Positions 1-6,961 of a DNA stretch of 16,558 nucleotides are shown one piece after another; position 1 is the stretch's first letter, and the number at the start of each line of letters is the position of its first letter. The stretch comes from an uncultured Eubacteriales bacterium (GTDB lineage: Bacteria > Bacillota > Clostridia > UMGS1883 > UMGS1540), in contig USAP01000018.1 in the NCBI GenBank assembly GCA_900552775.1, forward strand, positions 1 through 16,558. The letters are read 5' to 3'. The notes below the pieces were generated by a model, which saw only the letters and a program-made list of their open reading frames with translations, did no database searches and had not been told where the DNA came from. The position numbers and the translations under genes were made by a program.

Positions 1-56
1 AAATTCAGGGCGCAGCTGAACTCTGTGAGACGATTCAGTGTGCCCGCAATAATGAG

Positions 57-61
57 GGAGG
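57..61 (+). promoter_or_regulatory. Shine-Dalgarno GGAGG that sets the TTG start of rnj
   Basis: GGAGG (within AGGGAGG, 55-61) is followed by an 8-nt spacer and then TTG at 70. This supports the TTG over the in-frame GTG at 25, which has no comparable site upstream. Confidence 0.75.
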
Positions 62-69
62 ATTTTTCA

Positions 70-1737
70 TTGGCAAAAAAACAAAAACTCAGAATTATTC
101 CTCTCGGCGGACTTGATGAAATAGGTAAAAATTTAACGGTCATAGAGTACGGAGACGAAATGATCGTTATTGATTGCGGACTTGCATTCCCCGATGACGA
201 ACTTTTGGGGGTTGATATAGTTATACCGGATATTTCTTATCTGACAAAAAATGCCGAGAAAGTTAAAGGAATAGTTCTCACACACGGTCATGAAGACCAT
301 ATCGGCGCGCTGCCTTATGTGCTGCGCAGCTTAAACGTGCCCGTATACGGCACAAGGCTTACGCTGGGGCTTGTTGAGCTTAAACTCCGCGAACACGGAA
401 TTTTAAGCGTGTGCAAGCTCAAAACCGTTAAAGCCGGAAACACGATAAAGCTTGGTTCGTGCTTTAAAGTTGAATTCATAAGAACAAACCACAGCATTGC
501 CGATTCTGTCGGTCTTGCGATAACCACTCCCGTGGGAACGGTTGTGCATACGGGTGATTTCAAAATAGATTCAACGCCAATAGAAAGCGAAATGATAGAC
601 CTGGCGCGCTTCGGCGAGCTCGGCAAAAAGGGCGTTCTGCTTATGATGAGCGACAGCACAAATGTTGAACGCCGCGGCTTTACAATGTCTGAAAGCACGG
701 TGGGAGAAAGATTTGATGAGATTTTTTCAAACCATCCGCACCACAGAATAATTGTGGCAACATTCTCGTCGAATATTCACAGAGTGCAGCAGATTATAAA
801 TTCCGCCGTGAAACACAGACGCAAAATTGCGGTTTCGGGAAGAAGTATGCTTAACGTTATGGATGTGGCGCGTGAGCTCGGATATATTCACATGCCGGCA
901 GGAACGCTTATAGAACTTGACGATATCAATAATTACAAGCCGAGTCAGCTTGTTATAATAACTACCGGAAGCCAGGGAGAGCCCATGAGCGCGCTTACGA
1001 GAATGGCAAATTCGGACCACAGGAAGGTTGAAATAGGCAAGGGAGACCTTGTAATATTTTCCTCAAGCCCGATTCCCGGCAACGAAAAGGCTATATTTAA
1101 TCTTATAAACGAGCTTTTCAAAAAAGAGGTCGAGGTTATATACGAGTCCCTTTCGGAGGTTCACGTTTCGGGACATGCCTGCTCGGAAGAACTTAAGATA
1201 ATGTTAAAGCTTGTAAAACCTAAATTTTTCCTGCCTGTTCACGGCGAGCACAGGCATCTCGTAAAACACGCAAAGCTCGGAGAAATCACGGGTCTGAACA
1301 AAAAGAATATCTTTATTGCCGAAATAGGAGATGTGCTTGAGACGGACGGCAAAACGGCGCAGATATGCGACAAGGTTCCGGCGGGACGCGTACTTGTTGA
1401 CGGATACGGCGTCGGAGATGTGGGAAGCGTTGTTCTGCGCGACAGAAAGCATCTGGGGCAGGACGGCATAATTATTGTGGTTACCGCCGTGGACGAGATG
1501 GGCAACATAATAAGCGGACCGGATATAATATCGCGCGGATTTGTGTATGTCAGAGAATCGGAAGACCTGATGGACGAAATAAAATCGCTTGTACAGGGCT
1601 GCCTGCAAAACGCGCTGCGCAAAAACCCGGGTGATCATAACGGCGTTAAAAATCTTATAAGAAACAGACTCGGAGATTATCTCTATGATACAACAAAGAG
1701 AAAACCCATGATTTTGCCGGTTTTGATAGAGGTTTAA
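70..1737 (+). CDS. rnj: Ribonuclease J (MBL/beta-CASP exo- and endoribonuclease)
   Basis: RNase J is a cytoplasmic zinc-dependent 5'-3' exonuclease and endonuclease that matures and degrades mRNA and rRNA in Bacillota. The metallo-beta-lactamase signature THGHEDH is at residues 71-77, with later metal-site motifs HTGDFK (Asp163), the beta-CASP SGHACSEE segment (~367-374) and FLPVHGE (~387-393); a C-terminal domain follows. I chose the TTG at 70 because GGAGG at 57-61 lies 8 nt upstream and it gives 555 residues, the length I recall for B. subtilis RNase J1. An in-frame GTG at 25 would add 15 residues but has no visible Shine-Dalgarno. The reading frame is open to the left edge, so a start outside the window cannot be strictly excluded. 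One RNase J gene is seen here; whether it corresponds to J1 or J2 cannot be told. Family assignment is firm. Confidence 0.95.
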   Translation: MAKKQKLRIIPLGGLDEIGKNLTVIEYGDEMIVIDCGLAFPDDELLGVDIVIPDISYLTKNAEKVKGIVLTHGHEDHIGALPYVLRSLNVPVYGTRLTLGLVELKLREHGILSVCKLKTVKAGNTIKLGSCFKVEFIRTNHSIADSVGLAITTPVGTVVHTGDFKIDSTPIESEMIDLARFGELGKKGVLLMMSDSTNVERRGFTMSESTVGERFDEIFSNHPHHRIIVATFSSNIHRVQQIINSAVKHRRKIAVSGRSMLNVMDVARELGYIHMPAGTLIELDDINNYKPSQLVIITTGSQGEPMSALTRMANSDHRKVEIGKGDLVIFSSSPIPGNEKAIFNLINELFKKEVEVIYESLSEVHVSGHACSEELKIMLKLVKPKFFLPVHGEHRHLVKHAKLGEITGLNKKNIFIAEIGDVLETDGKTAQICDKVPAGRVLVDGYGVGDVGSVVLRDRKHLGQDGIIIVVTAVDEMGNIISGPDIISRGFVYVRESEDLMDEIKSLVQGCLQNALRKNPGDHNGVKNLIRNRLGDYLYDTTKRKPMILPVLIEV

Positions 1738-1742
1738 GACAG

Positions 1743-1771
1743 AGTTTAAATAAAAGTTTAAAAAGTTTAAA
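1743..1771 (+). repeat. Three AGTTTAAA copies upstream of mtlD
   Basis: The octamer AGTTTAAA occurs at 1743-1750, 1755-1762 and 1764-1771, just before the mtlD Shine-Dalgarno (starts of copies 12 and 9 nt apart). The inner TTTAAA is palindromic. It may be a regulator-binding or A/T-rich translation-enhancing leader, or simply low-complexity intergenic DNA. Confidence 0.4.
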
Positions 1772-1791
1772 ATTGAAAGGAAGCACGAAAA

Positions 1792-2964
1792 ATGAAAGCA
1801 GTAATGTACGGAGCCGGAAATATAGGCAGAGGTTTCATAGGTCAGCTTTTAAGCCTTTCCGGTTACAGCGTGAGCTTTGTTGACGTAAACAAAACGGTTA
1901 TATCGGCGCTTAACGAAAAAGGCGAATATCCGGTTGACATTCTTTACGGAGACAGAAGCGAGGAACAGATTGTTAAGAACGTGTGCGGAGTTGACGGAAA
2001 TGACATAAACGCTGTGGCGGAAGCAATTGCCGAAGCGGACGTTATGGCAACCGCCGTAGGCGTAAACGTTTTAAAATTCATTGCGGCACCCATTGCGGCA
2101 GGTCTTAAGAAAAGATGGGAATGCGAAGACAAGAAGCCTTTAAATATCATTATCTGTGAAAATCTTATCGGAGCGGATATGTATCTTAAAGGTCTTATTT
2201 CCGAAAATTTAAACGATGAAGAAAAGAAAAAGCTTGACGAAAAAGTCGGCTTTGTGGAAGCTTCCATAGGCAGAATGGTTCCGGTTCAGACGCCGGAAAT
2301 GCAAAACGGCAATCCGCTGCGTGTGTGCGTTGAGCGCTACAACAAGCTTCCGCTTGACAGCGCTGCGGTTAAGGGAGAAAGACCCGAAATCAAAAATGCC
2401 GTTTGGTTCACGCCGTTTCAGTATTATATCGAGAGAAAGCTTTTCATTCACAACATGGGTCATGCAATGACGGCTTATCTCGGCAGACTGTGCGGATATG
2501 AATACATCTGGCAGGCAATTGAAAATCCGTATATAGAGCTGCTTGTTTCAAAAGCGATGACGCAGTCTGCACTTGCGCTTTCGGCACGCCACGGTGTTAA
2601 ACCGGCGGAGGTTTACGACCATGTTCTCGACCTGCTCCAAAGATTCCGCAACCGTCAGCTCGGAGATACGGTTCAGAGAGTCGGCAACGACTTGAAGAGA
2701 AAGCTTGCAAAAAATGACAGACTTGTGGGCGCTCTCAATATGTGCAGAGAGCAGGGTGTTTCGTGCGATTACATAAAAATCGGCATCGCAGCGGCATTAA
2801 GCTTCGGTCAGGAAGGTCTTGATATGACGGACGAGCAGCTTCTTTCGGAGGTTTCGTGCCTCGGAAAGGACGATATTAAAGATATTCTTGCGCTTTCCGA
2901 TGAGTTTAAAAACACGGAACTTAAAGATTTTAAGCTTGCCGCAAGCGATGAAATAAAGGCTTGA
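1792..2964 (+). CDS. mtlD: Mannitol-1-phosphate 5-dehydrogenase family
   Basis: This enzyme interconverts mannitol 1-phosphate and fructose 6-phosphate with NAD(H). The N-terminal Rossmann motif GAGNIGRGFIG is at residues 7-17. The polyol dehydrogenase catalytic pattern K-x4-N-x2-H is present as Lys216, Asn221 and His224 in the segment KLFIHNMGHA. At 390 residues it is close to the ~380 of typical MtlD, and there is no sign of the longer secondary-alcohol polyol dehydrogenases. ATG is preceded by AAAGGAAG. It lies 54 nt after rnj and its stop overlaps the next gene by 4 nt. No mannitol PTS (MtlA/MtlF) or MtlR is in the window, so substrate uptake must be encoded elsewhere, or the enzyme may work in the reducing direction, making mannitol 1-phosphate. 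The substrate is inferred from family similarity and could be another hexitol phosphate. Confidence 0.87.
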   Translation: MKAVMYGAGNIGRGFIGQLLSLSGYSVSFVDVNKTVISALNEKGEYPVDILYGDRSEEQIVKNVCGVDGNDINAVAEAIAEADVMATAVGVNVLKFIAAPIAAGLKKRWECEDKKPLNIIICENLIGADMYLKGLISENLNDEEKKKLDEKVGFVEASIGRMVPVQTPEMQNGNPLRVCVERYNKLPLDSAAVKGERPEIKNAVWFTPFQYYIERKLFIHNMGHAMTAYLGRLCGYEYIWQAIENPYIELLVSKAMTQSALALSARHGVKPAEVYDHVLDLLQRFRNRQLGDTVQRVGNDLKRKLAKNDRLVGALNMCREQGVSCDYIKIGIAAALSFGQEGLDMTDEQLLSEVSCLGKDDIKDILALSDEFKNTELKDFKLAASDEIKA

Positions 2965-3338
2965 ATAAAAAGGCTGCTGCCGTAAGCTTTGCGCTTGCGG
3001 CACTCCTGCTTATCGCCTGCGCGGTGTTCTCTTTCTCGGAAATCCGCCGAAAACGGGACGTTTCGCATATTAAAATCACCGTTTTGTCAAACGGGGAGAT
3101 AAAGCAAAAGGAGCTTGATACGAAAGAAAAGTTTCTTTACGATGCGCTGTATTATGCAGATCTGATAAAAGGCGAGAATGGACAGTACGGTTTTTTGGTT
3201 ACCGAGGCGTGCGGCACATCTGCCGGCGAGGGAGAGTGTTTCAGCATAAAAATAAACGGCGAGGAACTTTTAAAAAGCCTCGAGCAAACGCCGGTGCACG
3301 GCGGAGAGAAAATAGAGTTTTCGCTCGGCGGACAATAA
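2961..3338 (+). CDS. Small exported or membrane-anchored protein, DUF4430-like C-terminus
   Basis: The protein has 125 residues with no assigned function. Residues 1-4 are charged (MNKK), 5-24 are hydrophobic, and the string LIAC at 17-20 matches a lipobox with Cys20, so it may be a lipoprotein. The hydrophobic run continues past the Cys to about residue 25, so a single transmembrane anchor is an alternative. The rest is hydrophilic and would face outward. The C-terminal half has the look of the DUF4430/transcobalamin C-terminal beta-grasp fold: FLVTEACGTSAGEGECFSIK, then INGEE and GGEKIEFSLGG at the end. The start is a TTG whose last two bases form part of the TGA stop of mtlD (TTGA overlap), which suggests translational coupling. 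The DUF4430 match is by eye only, and the link with mannitol metabolism rests only on position. Confidence 0.7.
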   Translation: MNKKAAAVSFALAALLLIACAVFSFSEIRRKRDVSHIKITVLSNGEIKQKELDTKEKFLYDALYYADLIKGENGQYGFLVTEACGTSAGEGECFSIKINGEELLKSLEQTPVHGGEKIEFSLGGQ

Positions 3339-3408
3339 AAGTTTTTTATAAATTAAAGCCGAGACGGCGCTCGCTTTCAAAACGGCAAAAATTAAAAAGA
3401 AAGGTACG

Positions 3409-3714
3409 GTGAAAGGCATGGCAAAAGCTAAAGCGAATGCGGAAAATATACTGTATTACAAAGAAAAACCTCTTGTGAGAAGAGGAAACATGATTTATTA
3501 CGGCAATCCCGCAGATCCGTATATTATCCTTATGATAGTGAACTCAACCAGAAAGGTTGGCGACATGGAGGTTTCGGAGTCTGTTACGATACAGCTTCAG
3601 GAAAACTCCAGAGGTAAAGACAGAATTATAAAAAAGGCGGAGCGTGAAGGCATGTTTGCGGCTATGGATATAGCCGAATATTGGCTTGCGGACGCGCTTT
3701 CGCACGTTAACTGA
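3409..3714 (+). CDS. Small conserved-looking cytoplasmic protein, function unknown
   Basis: The protein has 101 residues from GTG 3409 or 98 from the in-frame ATG at 3418. The GTG has AGAAAGG (3398-3404) 4 nt upstream; the ATG has GAAAGG only 1 nt upstream or the same AGAAAGG 13 nt away, so the start is unsettled. From memory it resembles a small protein widespread in Clostridia that begins MAKAK-N-x-NILYYKxKPLVRxGNxIYYGNP. There is no signal peptide and no membrane helix. The sequence suggests an N-terminal basic tail, a beta-rich middle (residues ~25-68, ending VTIQLQ) and a C-terminal helix (~80-99). It sits 14 nt before pncB, whose Shine-Dalgarno immediately follows its stop, so the two are probably cotranscribed. 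I know no function and propose none. Confidence 0.78.
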   Translation: MKGMAKAKANAENILYYKEKPLVRRGNMIYYGNPADPYIILMIVNSTRKVGDMEVSESVTIQLQENSRGKDRIIKKAEREGMFAAMDIAEYWLADALSHVN

Positions 3715-3728
3715 AAGGCGGTAACCTC

Positions 3729-5183
3729 ATGAACGCGAGAGATGACGGAAATCTGACAATGCTTGCCGATTTCTACGAGTTTACAATGGCAAACGGATTT
3801 TTTGAAAGCGGCGCGGAAAAAACCGAGGCGTGCTTTGATATGTTTTTCAGGAGAGTCCCGGACGACGGCGGTTATGCCATCGCCGCCGGGCTTTCTCAGC
3901 TTATAGAATATTTTTCAAAGCTTTCTTTCTCAAGTGAAGATATCGGATTTCTCAGAGGAAAGAATATGTTTTCGGAGGAGTTTTTAGATTACCTTAAAAA
4001 CTTCAAGTTTGAATGTGATGTGTATGCAATTCCGGAAGGTACGCCGATTTTCCCGGGAGAGCCGATTGTTACGGTGAAAGGCCCCGTGCCACAGGCACAG
4101 CTTGTGGAAACGATGCTTCTTCTTACCGTAAACCACCAGTCGCTCATTGCCACAAAATCAAACAGAATCGTAAGAGCGGCGGGCGGCAGACCGGTAATGG
4201 AATTCGGCTCGCGCCGCGCACAGGGTCCGAGCGGCGCCATTAACGGCGCAAGGGCGGCATATATCGGCGGCTGCGTCGGCACGGCGTGCACGATTGCGGA
4301 GAAAAAATTCAATTTCCCTGCACTCGGCACAATGGCGCACAGCTGGGTTCAGCTTTTTGACTCGGAATATGACGCGTTTGCGGCATATGCCAAGGCATAC
4401 CCGAAGGCGTGTACGCTTCTGATAGACACGTACAACGTTTTAAAATCGGGACTTCCGAATGCCGTGCGCGTTCACAGAGAAATCCTGGAACCTATGGGCT
4501 GCAGACTTGAGGGTGTGAGAATAGACAGCGGCGATATAACATATCTTACAAAAAAAGTCCGTCAGTATCTCGACCGCGAAGGTCTTAAAGACTGCAAAAT
4601 CGTTATTTCAAACTCGCTTGACGAGTATATTATAAGAGAAATTCTTGCTCAGGGCGCGCAAATTGACAGCTTCGGTGTTGGCGAAAGGCTCATAACTTCA
4701 AAATCCGAGCCGGTTTTCGGCGGAGTTTACAAGCTTGCGGCAATCTGGAGAGACGGAAAAATGATTCCCAAAATCAAGGTTTCCGAAAACGTGGAAAAAA
4801 TCACAACACCCGGCTTTAAGCAGGTTTACAGGCTGTTCGACCGTGAAAACGGAAAAGCAATAGCCGATGTTATGACGCTTCATGACGAGGTTATAGACGA
4901 AAATGAGCCTTACGAGCTTTTTGACCCCGAGCACACATGGAAACGCAAAACAGTTTCGGGCTTTACGGCAAAAAAATTGCTCTGCAAGATTTTTGACCGC
5001 GGAAAGCTCTGCTACGAAGAGCCGAATCTTTCGGATATCAAAAAGTATTGCGCCGAGCAGATAGACACAATGTGGGACGAGGTTCTGAGATTTGACAATC
5101 CTCACGAGTATTACGTGGATATGTCTCAGGATCTCTGGGAGCTTAAAAACAACATGCTCCGCGATGTGAAATCGCCTTTATAA
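3729..5183 (+). CDS. pncB: Nicotinate phosphoribosyltransferase
   Basis: PncB joins nicotinate and PRPP to give nicotinate mononucleotide, with ATP hydrolysis, in the Preiss-Handler NAD salvage route. At 484 residues it fits the longer NAPRTase group of Bacillota. The N-terminal segment LTMLADFYEFTMANGFFESG (9-28) is typical. The phosphate-binding FGSRRAQG is at 159-166, and GTMAHSWV at 200-207 contains His204, the position of the histidine phosphorylated during catalysis in the family. IDTYNVLKSG follows at about residue 235 and the phosphoribosyl-binding EGVRIDSGD further on. The ATG has AAAGGCGG upstream with a 7-nt spacer. No NadD or NadE is nearby. The assignment is firm; the nicotinate versus nicotinamide choice is by family. 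Confidence 0.95.
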   Translation: MNARDDGNLTMLADFYEFTMANGFFESGAEKTEACFDMFFRRVPDDGGYAIAAGLSQLIEYFSKLSFSSEDIGFLRGKNMFSEEFLDYLKNFKFECDVYAIPEGTPIFPGEPIVTVKGPVPQAQLVETMLLLTVNHQSLIATKSNRIVRAAGGRPVMEFGSRRAQGPSGAINGARAAYIGGCVGTACTIAEKKFNFPALGTMAHSWVQLFDSEYDAFAAYAKAYPKACTLLIDTYNVLKSGLPNAVRVHREILEPMGCRLEGVRIDSGDITYLTKKVRQYLDREGLKDCKIVISNSLDEYIIREILAQGAQIDSFGVGERLITSKSEPVFGGVYKLAAIWRDGKMIPKIKVSENVEKITTPGFKQVYRLFDRENGKAIADVMTLHDEVIDENEPYELFDPEHTWKRKTVSGFTAKKLLCKIFDRGKLCYEEPNLSDIKKYCAEQIDTMWDEVLRFDNPHEYYVDMSQDLWELKNNMLRDVKSPL

Positions 5184-5198
5184 AATTGGAGTAAAACT

Positions 5199-6926
5199 AT
5201 GCCATTTGACGCAATCGCCATGTCGGCGGTGAAAAAAGAAATAGATGAAAAGTTAATATCGGGACGAATAGAAAAAATTCATCAGCCCGAACGCGACGAG
5301 ATCCGGCTTATTGTAAAAAACGGCGGCAGACAGCATACGCTGCTTCTTTCCGCTTCGCCGCAGAATCCGCGCGTTCACATAACGGAAACTTCAAAGCCTA
5401 ACCCAATTGCCGCGCCCATGTTCTGCATGTTTCTGCGCAAGCATTTTTCGGGCGGCAGAATAGTTTCCGTGTATCAGCACGGCTTTGACAGGGTGCTTGA
5501 CATCGGCGTTGAATGCACGGACGAACTCGGAGACAAAAAGGTAAAACATATAATAACCGAGATTATGAGCAGGCACAGCAATATTATTATTACATGTGAC
5601 GGTAAGGTTCTCGACAGTGTAAAAAGGGTGGATATTTCAATGTCTGCTTCAAGAACGCTGCTGCCGGGCATTGTATATGATTTTCCGCCGCTTCAGGAGG
5701 AAAAAGCCGTGCCGGGCGAGGTCTCGGAAGAAGAAATAAGAGAAAGATTCAAAAGCTTTCCGGCTGATACGGAGATAAGAAAAGCCGTAGTGGCTTCGTT
5801 TCGAGGGACAAGCCCTGCGTTCGGCAGAGAGATGGCATGGAGATGCGCTGGCGACACGGGTGCGCGCACGGGCGGAAACGAAGAAGCCGCCGCACATGAG
5901 ATTTTCGCCGAATTTTCAAAAATATGCAGCGGAAATTATACGTACACAATAGCGCGCGACGGTGAGAAAACCGTGGATTTTGCCGCGTATGATATAACAT
6001 ATTTCGGCGAAAACAACAGAACGTTTTTTGACAGTATGGGAAAAACGCTTGATATGTTTTACACTTCGCGTGACGCGGAGGACAGAATGAGGCAGAAAAG
6101 CGCCGCAATACGAAAAACCGTTTCCAACGCGCTTGAAAGGTGCAGAAAGAAACTGGGTCTTCAGCAGGAAAAGCTTGCAGAAGCCGAAAATGCCGATAAA
6201 TACAGGCTGTACGGCGATTTGATCACCGCAAATTTATATGCGCTTTCGGGCGGAGAAAAAAGCGCTCTGCTGCCAAACTATTACGAAGAAAGCATGCCGC
6301 TTATTGAAATTCCGCTGGACAGCACAAAAAGTCCGCAGAAAAATTCGGCAATGTATTACACAAAATACAGAAAGGCAAAAACAGCACAGGAAAAAGTGTC
6401 GGAGCAATTGCGGAAAAATCTTGACGAAATAGAGTATCTCACTTCTGTCTCAGGAAGTATAGATATAGCGGAAAGCGAGAAGGATCTTTCCGAAATCCGC
6501 CGTGAGCTTATTTCCGGCAAATATATAAAAGAAGACGTTTCGGGTAAAAAAGCAAGAAAAAAGGAAACGCCTTCGGCACCGCTTGAATTTGAGGCTGACG
6601 GATACAAAATTTATGTGGGCAGAAACAACAGGCAGAATGATTTTGTAACTTGCAAAATAGGGAAAAGCTATGATATGTGGCTGCATGTAAAAGACAGCGC
6701 GGGTTCGCATGTCGTCATAAAAAACAAAGGCGAAGAAATTCCGCCCGAGGTTACGGAGCGTGCGGCATCTCTTGCGGCATACTACAGCAGCGAGAGAAAT
6801 TCCAAAATGGTTCAGGTTGATTATACTTTGATTAAAAACGTTAAAAAACCTTCCGGCGCGGCGCCGGGCAAGGTTTTTTACGAAAAATACAAAACGGCTT
6901 ATGTTGCGCCGAAAAATTTTCTTTAA
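5199..6926 (+). CDS. rqcH: Ribosome-associated quality-control factor RqcH (NFACT protein)
   Basis: RqcH binds stalled 50S subunits carrying peptidyl-tRNA and directs alanine tailing of the nascent chain for degradation; older annotation calls it fibronectin-binding protein. At 575 residues it matches the family. NFACT-N covers ~1-165, with the Asp97-Arg98 pair in GFDRVLDI, the same numbering as the functionally important pair in B. subtilis RqcH, and EIM at 121-123. A helix-hairpin-helix region follows (~175-220, with FRGTSPAFGREMAW). Coiled-coil arms are predicted at ~290-345 and ~385-440. NFACT-R lies at ~463-560 with DMWLHVKDSAGSHVVI (492-507). The residue after EIM is Ser rather than the Gly I would expect. 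GGAG is 7 nt before ATG. It sits 15 nt after pncB, which looks like cotranscription without a functional link. Confidence 0.95.
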   Translation: MPFDAIAMSAVKKEIDEKLISGRIEKIHQPERDEIRLIVKNGGRQHTLLLSASPQNPRVHITETSKPNPIAAPMFCMFLRKHFSGGRIVSVYQHGFDRVLDIGVECTDELGDKKVKHIITEIMSRHSNIIITCDGKVLDSVKRVDISMSASRTLLPGIVYDFPPLQEEKAVPGEVSEEEIRERFKSFPADTEIRKAVVASFRGTSPAFGREMAWRCAGDTGARTGGNEEAAAHEIFAEFSKICSGNYTYTIARDGEKTVDFAAYDITYFGENNRTFFDSMGKTLDMFYTSRDAEDRMRQKSAAIRKTVSNALERCRKKLGLQQEKLAEAENADKYRLYGDLITANLYALSGGEKSALLPNYYEESMPLIEIPLDSTKSPQKNSAMYYTKYRKAKTAQEKVSEQLRKNLDEIEYLTSVSGSIDIAESEKDLSEIRRELISGKYIKEDVSGKKARKKETPSAPLEFEADGYKIYVGRNNRQNDFVTCKIGKSYDMWLHVKDSAGSHVVIKNKGEEIPPEVTERAASLAAYYSSERNSKMVQVDYTLIKNVKKPSGAAPGKVFYEKYKTAYVAPKNFL

Positions 6927-6961
6927 TTCAGTCGCCGTGAAGAGACGGAAAGGAGATTGTT

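Noticed and set aside
3..116. C-terminal tail of an upstream gene in the third + frame, ending at 114-116
   Set aside because: The frame is open, but the ~37-residue tail matches no family I know and would overlap rnj by 47 nt; there is too little sequence to support a feature.
1745..1773. A promoter for mtlD (TTTAAA, 17 nt, TAAAAT)
   Set aside because: Transcription would begin near 1780, inside the Shine-Dalgarno of mtlD, leaving no usable ribosome site; the hexamers come from the A/T-rich repeat.
3355..3377. A terminator between the DUF4430-like gene and the next gene (AAAGC-GAG paired with CTCGCTTT)
   Set aside because: The stem has a bulge and only 8 pairs, and no T-run follows; transcription probably continues to pncB.
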